Part shown: piece by piece, positions 1-8,005 of the stretch
How positions within the stretch are numbered: the first letter of the stretch is position 1
How the letters are laid out: each line of letters begins with the position of its first letter
Position numbers and translations under genes: made by a program
Origin: SIAJ01 sp036266155
Lineage (GTDB): Bacteria > Planctomycetota > Planctomycetia > Gemmatales > Gemmataceae
NCBI GenBank assembly: GCA_036266155.1
Contig: DATANR010000317.1
Location: forward strand, 1 to 28,524
Direction: 5' to 3'
DNA: 28,524 nucleotides
The notes under the pieces: generated by a model
Database searches by the model: none
What the model was told of the DNA's origin: nothing
Seen by the model: only the letters and a program-made list of their open reading frames with translations

Positions 1-23
1 GCTCGACCGCCGGCTATTTTCTG

Positions 24-40
24 CGATCCCTCCGGGATCG
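24..40. repeat. Short palindrome (7-bp arms, 3-nt loop)
   Basis: Perfect 7-bp arms (CGATCCC and GGGATCG) flank a TCC loop. It lies 118 bp upstream of the thymidylate kinase start, and the gene to its left is outside the window. It could be the end of an upstream transcription unit or one of the small intergenic palindromes seen throughout this window. There is no T-tract, so it is not called a terminator. Confidence 0.4.
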
Positions 41-129
41 ACAAAGCTCAGCCGTGTCGCGTTCGGCGAGAAGTGTTATATTTTGGCAGGAATCAGCGGT
101 GCCACGAGCAATCGCGGTTTGATCCGTTC

Positions 130-167
130 GCGTTCCATGTGGTCCGTAAACTATCCGCATGGAACGC
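130..167 (+). promoter_or_regulatory. Inverted repeat enclosing the tmk start codon
   Basis: A perfect 10-bp arm at 130-139 (GCGTTCCATG) pairs with 158-167 (CATGGAACGC), leaving an 18-nt loop. The right arm contains the ATG of the kinase gene at 159, so the start codon would be in a stem if this folds in mRNA. No Shine-Dalgarno sequence is visible before the start. A regulatory role is inference only. Confidence 0.3.
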
Positions 168-884
168 ACCGACACTGGCGTCCTGATTGCCTTTGAAGGC
201 ATCGACGGGGCCGGCAAGACTACTCAAGTAGACATGCTGACCGATTTCCTTGCACGCGCTGGCGTTTCGGTCGTGCGGTCTAAAGAGCCAACCGACGGCC
301 CGTGGGGAAAGAAGATTCGGGCGTCAGCCACCCATGGCCGCATGTCTCTCGCTGATGAGTTGCACGCGTTCACCGAGGATCGGAAAGAACACGTCCGCGA
401 ACTCATCATGCCGGCACTGCGAGCCGGGCGGACCGTCATCCTTGACCGCTACTTCTATTCGACCATTGCTTACCAGGGGACACGCGGGGCCGACGTGGTC
501 GCGGTCGCTCGCCAAATGCAAGAGATCGCCCCGACGCCCGACGTGATGTTTCTAATCGATGTTCCCCCTGCCATTGGGGTTGACCGCATCAAAGAGGGTC
601 GCGGCGAAACGCCGAACGCATTTGAGCAAATTGACGGGCTGAAGAAAGCAAGAGAGATATTTCGCGGCCTGGCAGCGGGCCATCCCGAAGTGCAACTGAT
701 CGATGGCACTGAACCCATCGCCGCCGTTCACCGCCGGGTTGTGGAGGAACTTCTTGACGGTGCGTTGAAGAAGAAGCATGGCGCGAAAGCCTACGGATGC
801 GATGAGCCGGAATTGTGTTCTGACCGAGCGTCCGACACCTGCCTGTGGGTAAAAATGCGAAAGCTGGCAAGGCTGCTTTCTTAA
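159..884 (+). CDS. tmk: Thymidylate kinase
   Basis: It phosphorylates dTMP to dTDP with ATP in the cytoplasm, an essential step in dTTP supply. The P-loop GIDGAGKTTQ is at residues 14-23. The dTMP-site motif DRYFYSTIAYQG follows near residue 96, and a LID-like segment containing GRGETPN is near residue 150. At 241 residues it is longer than the usual 200-215. The last ~35 residues, after LLDGALKKK, are Lys/Cys-containing and do not look like the family, so they are probably a lineage-specific tail or read-through past an older stop. The ATG at 159 is used because the P-loop is close behind it; no Shine-Dalgarno sequence is seen and the start lies in an inverted repeat. It stands alone, with a large nested repeat just downstream. 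The alternative of another nucleotide kinase is unlikely given the DRY and GRGE motifs. Confidence 0.93.
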   Translation: MERTDTGVLIAFEGIDGAGKTTQVDMLTDFLARAGVSVVRSKEPTDGPWGKKIRASATHGRMSLADELHAFTEDRKEHVRELIMPALRAGRTVILDRYFYSTIAYQGTRGADVVAVARQMQEIAPTPDVMFLIDVPPAIGVDRIKEGRGETPNAFEQIDGLKKAREIFRGLAAGHPEVQLIDGTEPIAAVHRRVVEELLDGALKKKHGAKAYGCDEPELCSDRASDTCLWVKMRKLARLLS

Positions 885-895
885 CTTCTTCCCGT

Positions 896-1048
896 CTAGT
901 GCATCATTGCACGTCTTTTGTAGCCTTCTCGCTCCGCGAGAAGAAAGCAAAGTTGCCCTTCCGCACCGGTCAATGCCTCACAGCGTGCCTGCCCTGCACT
1001 CTTCTCGCGGAGCGAGAAGGCTACAAAAGACGTGCGATGGACCACTAG
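896..1048. repeat. Nested inverted repeat, MITE-like, 153 bp
   Basis: A perfect 35-bp inverted repeat (909-943 and 1001-1035) surrounds a 57-nt centre. An imperfect outer extension of 13 bp (9 matches) reaches CTAGT at 896 and ACTAG at 1048. Each arm contains its own hairpin (CTTCTCGC, 3 nt, GCGAGAAG), so the element folds as a long stem or as two small ones. It codes for nothing recognisable. It could be a small non-autonomous mobile element, a REP/REPIN-like unit, or the transcription end of tmk. Confidence 0.75.
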
Positions 1049-1205
1049 TAGCCATAGATCCGCATCGTGAAACGAATCGATCGCTGTCCACGTGAACGCA
1101 GCACGCGCGGCACCATTTCGAGGGTTCTATTGCGCTAGTATTTTGCATTGCGCATTTTCGACCCATCTCCTCTGCTGCGAATGAAATGTGTCCAAAAAAA
1201 TGAGC

Positions 1206-1255
1206 AGAGATTGCCAACCATAGGGAGGGGGTGGCAATCTTAGTTGGCAATCTCT
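1206..1255. terminator. 13-bp inverted repeat, possible bidirectional terminator
   Basis: The arms AGAGATTGCCAAC (1206-1218) and GTTGGCAATCTCT (1243-1255) match perfectly around a 24-nt loop. A short T-run (CCTTTT) follows on the plus strand. On the minus strand a run of T starts six bases past the stem (A7 at 1194-1200 on plus). It lies between the convergent tmk and the leftward secreted-protein gene, where a shared terminator would be expected. The loop is long for a classical terminator. Confidence 0.4.
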
Positions 1256-1324
1256 CCTTTTAGTCGCTACGAAACTTGGCAATTTCATTGCAAAGCGCCT
1301 TTTGATTGGATCCGTGAAACGAAA

Positions 1325-1352
1325 TGGGGACAGACCAAAAGGCCTGTCCCCA
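1325..1352. terminator. 9-bp hairpin 25 bp past the leftward gene's stop
   Basis: TGGGGACAG (1325-1333) and CTGTCCCCA (1344-1352) are perfect arms with a 10-nt loop. The hairpin lies just beyond the minus-strand stop at 1378 and could end that operon, although no T-run follows on the minus strand. It may equally be a dispersed planctomycete repeat. Confidence 0.4.
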
Positions 1353-1377
1353 CGCGATTCGTCAGACAACTATTCGA

Positions 1378-3051
1378 TTACTGGGCCGGCCCGACGCCGA
1401 TCACCTTGACGCGTTGTTTGCCGACTTCGAGGGCCACGGGCGTCGGCGACTCGTAGCGGCCGATATTACCGGCCCGGTCGGTGGCTTCGACGCGCAAGTA
1501 GACCGGTCCGGCGAGGCCCGCGGGGACGGCCCACTTGTATTCGCCCGTGTTCTTGTAGCCGGTCACGATCACTTCCCACGGCCCAGCGGGCTTGGGCGCG
1601 TAGTACAGGCTGATCGAGTTACTCAGCAGATTCTCGTCGGCGGCCGTCCAACCGATGGTCATGACGCCTTCGTCGCCGAGAGCTGGCGTCATCAGGTTGA
1701 CGATTGGCTTGGTCGTGTCGACTTCGACCACGCAGTCCGGGTCTTCCATCGCTTCCGGCGGCTTGGTTCCGCCACCTGGCCGGATGCGGATGCTGAAGAC
1801 ACCGTCGCCGGGCAGCGACAGCTTGGCCGGCGGGATGCCGCCGTTGAGGTCGCGGACCTGGTTCCAGGTGCGGCCGCCGTCGGCGCTGGCCCAGAAGTCA
1901 ATCTTGTTCGGATAACGCGTCGGCCCGTCGAGCTGGTAGTTCACGGTGCAAGTGCGCGTGTTGAGGATCGGGTGGTTGCCGGGCGGCTTGGTCGCCGGAC
2001 CGGGCATCGCCTTCGGCGGCGACGGCAAGTCAGGCGTGCTCGGCTTCATGGCCGACGTCGTGTTCTTCGTCGGCGGCAACGGCGGCACGTCGACCGGCGG
2101 CGGCTTGATGGCGCCCGGATCACCGGGCAGGTCCGGCAACTTCAAATCGTCCGGCGTTTTGACCGGCGGGCGGACATCCGGGGTCTTCGTGCCAGGAACG
2201 TCGGGAATCTTGATGTCCAGCGCGTTCTCGGGCATCTTGTAATCGGGCAACGCCGGCACGTCCGGCAGGTCGGTGCGCGGCCCCTTCGGCAAGTCGTTGT
2301 GGCCTACGGCTCGCACGTTCTTGTCCGGCATCGGCGGAACCACCAAGTCATCGCGAGTCATCAACGCCGGATCCGGCTTGCCCTTGTCGACGGCGGGTTT
2401 CGGCATTCCCGCCGGAGCGGTCGGGTCGCCGAGATCGATCTCGCGCGTCGTCTTGTTGCCGGCGCGATCCGCGACCATCACCCGGAGCTTGCTTTCGAAA
2501 ACAGCGGGATTGGGGACACGGAAGACGGTCGGCGTGTCGGCCGCGGCGACGGTGAGCGCCTGCCACGTGTTGTCCGGAGCGAGATACCAGACGTGCAACG
2601 ATGCGTAATCCGGATTGGCGTCGCGGACCTGGCATTGCAAGGCGCGCTCGCCGCGCATCGGGATCGGCTGAACCGTGACGTCCGGCGGCGTCGTGTCGAC
2701 GACCACCGATCGGTGCGGCGGCGCCGTGTCGACGTTGCCGGGGTTGGCGTTGCCGCGCTTGTCGATGGTGACGAACGTGAACAGGTATTCGCCGTCCATC
2801 GGCGCGCGGTAGTCGAAGGTCGTTTGATTGGAAGGCGCCGTCTGCACGCACTCCCATTTGCCGCCCGGCCCGTGGACGTAGAGCTTCAATTGGCTCACCT
2901 CGGTCCGCGATCGCTCGTCGAGCTGGATCGGCAACCGCAGGGCGGCGTTCTTCGTGTAAATGGGCGGCGGGCTCTGTGCGGCCGCCGTACCGAGGCCGAG
3001 AGCCAGCCCCGCGATCGTGGCCAGGACCCAACGCGCAACGCGTCGTCGCAT
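1378..3051 (-). CDS. Secreted Ig-like-domain protein, unknown function
   Basis: Not a named family. The start MRRRVARW with a hydrophobic core gives a signal peptide, with probable cleavage after AAA at residue 25, so the protein should be exported. Residues ~30-210 contain two Ig-like beta-sandwich segments with motifs VDTTPP and VMVADRAGN. About 130 residues of Pro/Asp/Lys-rich linker with repeated KTPDV/LPDLP-like units follow. The C-terminal half has a bacterial Ig/FN3-like region ending in RVEATDRAGNIGRYE. The 557-residue form starts at ATG 3051. A GTG at 3063 is a possible alternative, because GGGGGAAG ends only 3 bases before it but 15 bases before the ATG. A much longer open frame to 3399 lacks family features and overlaps the preceding gene, so it is rejected. 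It follows the lipoprotein gene by 80 bp and is probably co-transcribed. A surface or periplasmic role is inferred. Confidence 0.75.
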   Translation of the reverse strand: MRRRVARWVLATIAGLALGLGTAAAQSPPPIYTKNAALRLPIQLDERSRTEVSQLKLYVHGPGGKWECVQTAPSNQTTFDYRAPMDGEYLFTFVTIDKRGNANPGNVDTAPPHRSVVVDTTPPDVTVQPIPMRGERALQCQVRDANPDYASLHVWYLAPDNTWQALTVAAADTPTVFRVPNPAVFESKLRVMVADRAGNKTTREIDLGDPTAPAGMPKPAVDKGKPDPALMTRDDLVVPPMPDKNVRAVGHNDLPKGPRTDLPDVPALPDYKMPENALDIKIPDVPGTKTPDVRPPVKTPDDLKLPDLPGDPGAIKPPPVDVPPLPPTKNTTSAMKPSTPDLPSPPKAMPGPATKPPGNHPILNTRTCTVNYQLDGPTRYPNKIDFWASADGGRTWNQVRDLNGGIPPAKLSLPGDGVFSIRIRPGGGTKPPEAMEDPDCVVEVDTTKPIVNLMTPALGDEGVMTIGWTAADENLLSNSISLYYAPKPAGPWEVIVTGYKNTGEYKWAVPAGLAGPVYLRVEATDRAGNIGRYESPTPVALEVGKQRVKVIGVGPAQ

Positions 3052-3131
3052 ATTGTGAATCACGAGCTTCCCCCGTTCCCCGTGAACGTGGCGCCGGCAA
3101 CCTTCGATTGCCGGTGCCACGCAGAGCCTAC

Positions 3132-4568
3132 CTACTTCGCGCTGACTCGTAGCTCGACTGTCTTCTGCACTTCGCGGCCGGTCGGCCGGTCGGTTGTCTT
3201 CACCGTCAGCGTGTAGTTGCCGGCCGCGACGTCCGGCACGCTGAGCCGGAAGTTGCGGTAATAGTCCTGCGGCGGCGTCGACACCTTGTCGGGCACTTCC
3301 TTCGGTTCCGCTTTCCAGACCACGGCGCCGCTCGCATCCTTCATTTCCATTCGGCTGCCGAGCGCCACCATGTACCCGCCCTGCGGGTCGGCGGTGCAAC
3401 TGAAATTCGCCAGCTCCATGTACAGGTAAACGATGTCACCCGGCCGGAACTCGTGTCGTTCCGGGAACGCCTCGGTGTGGGCAAAGTTGTGGACCTCGCG
3501 ACACAGACGGACGTTGCTCGCCTGCAGCGATGCCCGCGGCCGAAGCATGTTTGGCACTTTGGTCAATTGATCGAGGAGAATGTCCATCTCCTCGGGCTTC
3601 ATCTGCTGGAGCTTGCCGTCGCTGAGCCGGGCCAGCACCGGTAGCAGCGACAACAGAATCTGCTGCGTGGCCGGGTCATATTGCTTCAGACACGCAACCG
3701 CTTCGTCCGGCTTGTTGTCCTGGAATGCCTTCACTGCCTGCAGCAGCGACGAACCGTTGGCGGCTGTCGGCATCACGACAGGCGCGGACTTCTCCGCAAC
3801 AGTCGGCAGCGTTAGCGGATCAATACTGCTGACGTTCTCTGTGCCCGCAGGCGACGCGTTCGATTTGTGGACAGAAGAACCGATCACGCCGGCTGGCAAC
3901 CGCGGCGGAGCAGGCGCATCACCCGGCGTCAGGATCGGCGTCCGGTCCGCGGGCGGCGGCGTCGGCCGTGGCGGCATTTCACCCGGCGTCGGCAGCGTCA
4001 GTCGTGGTTCGTCAGTCGCCGGCAACACGGGCTCGCTCGACGGACCTCCGGTGACGCCCTTAATGACCGGCAACGGCGATCGAATGATGCCGTCGGCATC
4101 CGGCATCGGTTCCGGTGGCGGCTTGATCGGGTCGATTCGCGGCGGCGTCAGGCGCGTTGGCTCGGCCGGAGTCTCAAAGCGCGATTGTTCAATGGTCGGC
4201 GCCGTGGTCGCCATTGGCGCCAGCGGCGGAATCGTTAATCCAGTCGGCCCCGTCGGGGTCGCGTCTAGTTTGAAGCCAGCGCAGGGCACGTCCAGCGGCC
4301 GAACCGTCGGTCCGTTGGGCGTTGGCGGCGCTGTAGATTTCTCGGCAAACGCCTGCGCTTCGTCCGCGCGCCCTTCGGCGAACTTCTCGATGGTGCGCGG
4401 TTTCGCTGCTTGCGTCGGCGTCAAGATCGGGCCGGCCAGCGGCTTGAACGCGTTGCCGGGCGGCGGCGTGATGGGCCGCATCGTGGTCGCGTCGGGCTGG
4501 AAGCTCGCACAGGCCGGCACGAGCAGGGCCGAAAACGCTGTACCGGCGATTCGAAGTCGTCGCGTCAT
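3132..4568 (-). CDS. Pro-rich lipoprotein with C-terminal beta domain
   Basis: Function unknown. The N-terminus has arginines, a hydrophobic stretch and LLVPAC at residues 15-20, an approximate lipobox (Pro at -2 is unusual), so it is probably lipid-anchored. Residues ~25-260 are low-complexity, rich in Pro and Thr. Residues ~270-340 are helical and mention of a 'pay-load' type is not possible: they read like a small helical repeat (FQDNKPDEAVACLKQYDP). The last ~120 residues, with DIVYLYMELANFSC and NYTLTVKTTDRPTGREVQK, look like a beta-sandwich. The start at 4568 is chosen because GAGGG lies 8 bases upstream and the signal follows at once; a longer frame to 4625 adds a charged, signal-less leader. 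It is the first gene of a two-gene minus-strand unit with the Ig-like secreted protein, so both probably act at the envelope. Confidence 0.72.
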   Translation of the reverse strand: MTRRLRIAGTAFSALLVPACASFQPDATTMRPITPPPGNAFKPLAGPILTPTQAAKPRTIEKFAEGRADEAQAFAEKSTAPPTPNGPTVRPLDVPCAGFKLDATPTGPTGLTIPPLAPMATTAPTIEQSRFETPAEPTRLTPPRIDPIKPPPEPMPDADGIIRSPLPVIKGVTGGPSSEPVLPATDEPRLTLPTPGEMPPRPTPPPADRTPILTPGDAPAPPRLPAGVIGSSVHKSNASPAGTENVSSIDPLTLPTVAEKSAPVVMPTAANGSSLLQAVKAFQDNKPDEAVACLKQYDPATQQILLSLLPVLARLSDGKLQQMKPEEMDILLDQLTKVPNMLRPRASLQASNVRLCREVHNFAHTEAFPERHEFRPGDIVYLYMELANFSCTADPQGGYMVALGSRMEMKDASGAVVWKAEPKEVPDKVSTPPQDYYRNFRLSVPDVAAGNYTLTVKTTDRPTGREVQKTVELRVSAK

Positions 4569-4925
4569 CCCTGACACCCTCGCCCGCTCGGACGTAGAAA
4601 CCTGAGGGTCGCCGAGATAACGCAACCGACGGGCGAATCAAGCGGAAGTGTCGAGCATCTTGAGGAAAATCATCGATCGTTGGGTTCGCCCGGCCTCCGC
4701 CATCGAACTCAGTTTGTCCGCTCGCAGGAGACGACGCCAACGACGAGCGAGGATACGGCGGCCAGCGAAAATTGCGATCACGCCACTCGCCGTCTTCATA
4801 TTCCGTGCGCAGACCCCGCCGTTTTCCTTGGCCCCCTATTCCAATCGACCGTATCATAACGCCTCATTGCGCCCTCACGGTTGTACCCTCCCGCGCCCGT
4901 GCGCCGGGACCCGAAAGTGACCCGC
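4569..4925. promoter_or_regulatory. Divergent intergenic region
   Basis: This 357-bp region separates the leftward lipoprotein gene from the rightward tex-like gene, so promoters for both should lie here. I see no strong -35/-10 pair and no hairpin. The small open frames within it have no protein-like character. If translation of the tex-like gene starts at TTG 4881, the region is 45 bp shorter. Confidence 0.4.
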
Positions 4926-7853
4926 ATGATGTCCACCGTTCCGGACTCCCCACCGCTTGACCTGTCGCGCATTGCTCAGGACCTTCAACTCCGCAAGGTC
5001 CAGGTCGAGGCTGCCGTCCAACTTCTGGACGAGGGCAATACGCCGCCGTTCATTGCACGCTATCGCAAGGAACGGGCCGGCGGCCTCGATGAAGATCGCT
5101 TGCGCATCATTCGCGACCGCGTCGGCGACTTGCGACACCTCAACGAACGCAAGCAGACGATTTTGAGAACGATCGAGGCGCAGGGCAAGCTGACCGACGA
5201 TCTGAAGAAAGCGATTCTGACCGCCGAGACGTCCAAGCGCGTCGAAGATTTGTTTCTGCCGTTCAAGCCGAAGAAACGCACGCCCGCGGCAGACGCGCGC
5301 GACAAGGGATTGGACGAGTTGGCTCTGGCCATCTGGAATCGCGACCCGGCAGTGGCCAATTTGGCCGAAGTGCTCGCTGGCATGGTCAACCCGGACAAGG
5401 GCCTGAACACGGCGGAAGAGGTACTCGCCGGCGCGAAGCTGATTCTGACGGAGATGATCGCGGAGACGGCCGACGTCCGCGCGCCGGTGCGCTTCGCCTT
5501 GTGGGAGAGCGGCCGCATCGTCTCACGCAAGGCCGAGCCCAAGCCGGAACCGCCGAAGCCACCCGAGCCGCCGCCCGCTCCGCCGCAGGCGGCACCGGTC
5601 GAGCCGCCGCCCGTCACCGAGGGCCAACCGGCCGCGACGCCGACCGCCGACCCGCCCGCAGCCGCCCCAGTAGCTCCGCCGGCTCCGAGCAAGCCGAAGA
5701 AGGAACACAAGTTCGACGAAAAGAAGAGCGAAGAGTACCGCGACTACTTCGACTTCACCGAAGGGCTGCGTGCCATTCCGCCGCACCGCATTCTCGCCGT
5801 CAACCGCGGTGAGAAGGAGCACGTGCTCCAGGCGAAGCTCGACTGGAACGTGAACCACGTCCGCTCGGCTGCCCGGTCGCACTTGCCCTTCGGCGACCAT
5901 CCGCATCGCGATCTGCTCGATCCGCTCGTCGACGACGCGCTGACGAACTTCGTGCTGCCGAGCCTCGAACGCGAGATTCGCAAGGAATTGACGGAAGAAG
6001 CGCTCGGCCACGCCATCGAGATTTTTGCCCGCAACTTCCGCAGCCTGTTGCTGACGCCGCCCCTGCGCAAGCGCCGCGTGCTGGCCGTCGACCCCGGCAC
6101 GCGTGCGGGCACCAAGGCCGTGGCGCTCGACGAGAACGGCACACCGCTGGAAGACGTGACCGTGCATCCGCTGCCGCCGCAGAATAAGGTCGCGGAGGCC
6201 AAGGTCGCGCTCACGGGCCTGATCCGCAAGCACGGTCTGCAAGTGATCGCCATCGGCAACGGCGCCATGTGTCGGGAGATGGAGCAAATCATCTCCGACC
6301 TCATCACCGAACTGGAAGCGCCGACCGACGGCCAGCCCGCCATCCCCGACCTGAGCTACGTGATCGCTAACGAGGCCGGCGCGGCCGACTACTCCGATAG
6401 CCCCGTGGCCCGCGAAGAGTTTCCGAACGCCGATCGCATGACACGCGGCACGATCGCAATCGGCCGGCGTCTTCAGGACCCGCTCGCCGAGTTGGTGAAG
6501 ATCGACCCGCAACACGTCGGCGTCGGCCTCTACCAGCACGACGTTAAGCCGAAGCACTTGAAGGAATCGATTGACGAAGTCGTCGAGTCGTGCGTGAACG
6601 AGGTCGGCGTCGACGTCAATCACGCGGGCGCATCGCTCTTGCGCTATGTTTCCGGGCTCAATCCGGCGGCGGCGCAGGAAGTCGTCCAATATCGTGCCGC
6701 GAACGGCCCCTTCAAATCGCGGACGCAACTGCTCCAGGTGCCGAACCTCGGCGAGGCACGTTGCACGCAAGCGGCAGCGTTCTTGAAGATCCGCGAAGGC
6801 GACGATCCACTCGACGCCTCGTGGGTGCATCCCGAAAGCTATGGGCTCGCCCGGCAACTTTTGGCCGAGGCCGGCTTCATCGACGTCGACTTGCGTGATC
6901 CGGAGAAGCTCGCCCGCATCAAGGCCAAGCTCGCCGAGGTCAATCCGGCCGACGCCGCGACGCGCTTCGGCAGCGCGGAAAGCACGATCCGCGATGTGAT
7001 CGCCGCCCTGTCCGACCCGTTCCACGATCCGCGCGACAGCCGCACGCCGCCGGTGCTCAAGCGCCGCATGCTTCGGCTCGAAGACCTGACGCCCGGCATG
7101 GAACTCAAAGGCACGGTCGTCAACGTCGTGCCCTTCGGCGCGTTTGTCGATATCGGGCTCAAGGACACCGGGCTCGTCCACATCAGCCGGATGGCGAACA
7201 AGTTCATCAAGAACCCGTACGAAGTGGTCGGCGTCGGCGACGTCGTCTCCGTCTGGGTTGTGGAAGTGGACAAGGACCGCAAGCGTGCGTCGTTGACGAT
7301 GGTCGCTCCCGGCTCCGAGCGCAAGCCGGAACCGCGGCCGGCGTTCACGGCCCCGCCGCCGCGGCCGCCGCGCCAGGATCGGCCGCCGCAACAACCGCGG
7401 CAGGACCGTCCGCCGCAACCGCGCCACGATCGCGATCGGCCGCAACAGCCACGGCAAGACCGGCCGCAACAACCGCGGCAGGATCGCCCAGCGCCGCCGC
7501 GACCCGCTCGCCCAGCCGGTCCGCCGCCGATGCGCCCGCAACAGGACCGCACCGCCCGATTCCAGACGCGGCTAACCATCGCGCCGCCCAGCGATCCGAC
7601 GCCGGGCACAGGAGGCGGGGGCGACTCGCCACGCAAACCGGGAAAACCCAAATCGCTGCCCAAACTCTCGACCGACGCCCTCGCCGGCAAGGCGCCGCTC
7701 GGATCGTTCGCGGAGTTGGAGGCGTTTTTCAAGAAGGACGAATCGGCAAAGACACCACCGTCTGAGACTCCGCCGACGCCGCCACCGCCTGCCGCGGAAA
7801 CGCCTCCTCCAGCAGCGCCGGAAGCCCCGCCCGAGCCGCCGCCGGCTGCCTGA
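4926..7853 (+). CDS. tex: Tex-type RNA-binding S1 protein with Pro-rich insert and tail
   Basis: Tex proteins are cytoplasmic nucleic-acid-binding factors linked to transcription and RNA metabolism. Order seen: Tex helical N-domain (residues ~10-200), a Pro/Ala/Glu-rich insert (~206-268), the rest of the N-domain beginning EYRDYFDFTEGLRAIPPHR, a YqgF/RNase H-like domain (VLAVDPGTRAGTKAV, Asp at 389), a helix-hairpin-helix region (~570-640, FKSRTQLLQVPNLGEARC) and an S1 domain (~724-795, GTVVNVVPFGAFVDIG). The last ~175 residues are Pro/Arg/Gln/Asp-rich with tandem QPRQDRP units, then an acidic-proline end. At 975 residues it is about 200 longer than typical Tex. ATG 4926 is preferred because the Tex N-domain starts soon after; ATG 4929 and TTG 4881 are alternatives, none with a clear Shine-Dalgarno sequence. 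No operon partner is evident. Confidence 0.92.
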   Translation: MMSTVPDSPPLDLSRIAQDLQLRKVQVEAAVQLLDEGNTPPFIARYRKERAGGLDEDRLRIIRDRVGDLRHLNERKQTILRTIEAQGKLTDDLKKAILTAETSKRVEDLFLPFKPKKRTPAADARDKGLDELALAIWNRDPAVANLAEVLAGMVNPDKGLNTAEEVLAGAKLILTEMIAETADVRAPVRFALWESGRIVSRKAEPKPEPPKPPEPPPAPPQAAPVEPPPVTEGQPAATPTADPPAAAPVAPPAPSKPKKEHKFDEKKSEEYRDYFDFTEGLRAIPPHRILAVNRGEKEHVLQAKLDWNVNHVRSAARSHLPFGDHPHRDLLDPLVDDALTNFVLPSLEREIRKELTEEALGHAIEIFARNFRSLLLTPPLRKRRVLAVDPGTRAGTKAVALDENGTPLEDVTVHPLPPQNKVAEAKVALTGLIRKHGLQVIAIGNGAMCREMEQIISDLITELEAPTDGQPAIPDLSYVIANEAGAADYSDSPVAREEFPNADRMTRGTIAIGRRLQDPLAELVKIDPQHVGVGLYQHDVKPKHLKESIDEVVESCVNEVGVDVNHAGASLLRYVSGLNPAAAQEVVQYRAANGPFKSRTQLLQVPNLGEARCTQAAAFLKIREGDDPLDASWVHPESYGLARQLLAEAGFIDVDLRDPEKLARIKAKLAEVNPADAATRFGSAESTIRDVIAALSDPFHDPRDSRTPPVLKRRMLRLEDLTPGMELKGTVVNVVPFGAFVDIGLKDTGLVHISRMANKFIKNPYEVVGVGDVVSVWVVEVDKDRKRASLTMVAPGSERKPEPRPAFTAPPPRPPRQDRPPQQPRQDRPPQPRHDRDRPQQPRQDRPQQPRQDRPAPPRPARPAGPPPMRPQQDRTARFQTRLTIAPPSDPTPGTGGGGDSPRKPGKPKSLPKLSTDALAGKAPLGSFAELEAFFKKDESAKTPPSETPPTPPPPAAETPPPAAPEAPPEPPPAA

Positions 7854-7937
7854 TGTTGGCGGTAAGGCGAATTCTTCAGCGGTTTTTGCGCAACCCATTG
7901 CAATGAATGCGCGTTGTGCGCCCAAGCGGCCGCCGCT

Positions 7938-7995
7938 TGTAGGTCAGGTTTCCAACCTGACCAGCAAACGGGTCAGGTTGGAAACCTGACCTACA
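7938..7995. repeat. 25-bp perfect hairpin abutting the next gene's Shine-Dalgarno
   Basis: Perfect 25-bp arms (7938-7962 and 7971-7995) surround the 8-nt loop AGCAAACG. Each arm contains an inner palindrome (GGTCAGGTT, 3 nt, AACCTGACC). The right arm ends on the first A of the AGGGAG (7995-8000) that serves the gene at 8006. It may end tex transcription, may influence translation of the next gene, or may be a dispersed palindromic repeat. Confidence 0.8.
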
Positions 7996-8005
7996 GGGAG
8001 ACGCT

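Larger units (their letters stand above)
1049..1377. other. Gene-free stretch with hairpins
   Basis: No convincing gene lies between the nested repeat and the stop of the leftward gene. The stretch holds an inverted repeat at 1206-1255 and another at 1325-1352, listed separately. A CTCTGCT near 1166 could also pair with AGCAGAG at 1204-1210, competing with the first repeat. TTGGCAAT-like octamers recur between 1211 and 1283. Base composition here is more A/T-rich than the coding DNA. Confidence 0.5.

Noticed and set aside
1156..1255. Alternative pairings considered as a riboswitch or attenuator
   Set aside because: No gene starts downstream on either strand within reach; both flanking genes end here.
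1324..3216. Long plus-strand open frame (630 codons) opposite the secreted Ig-like protein
   Set aside because: Arg-, Asp- and Val-rich without any domain pattern; the opposite frame has a signal peptide and Ig-like motifs. It is a G+C-driven shadow.
3052..3399. N-terminal extension of the secreted Ig-like protein
   Set aside because: It overlaps the 3' end of the lipoprotein gene, is Arg/Gly-rich, and would bury the signal peptide 116 residues into the protein.
5523..7541. 672-codon minus-strand frame opposite tex
   Set aside because: No recognisable motif, Arg/Leu/His-rich composition, and it lies wholly antisense to a clear Tex protein.
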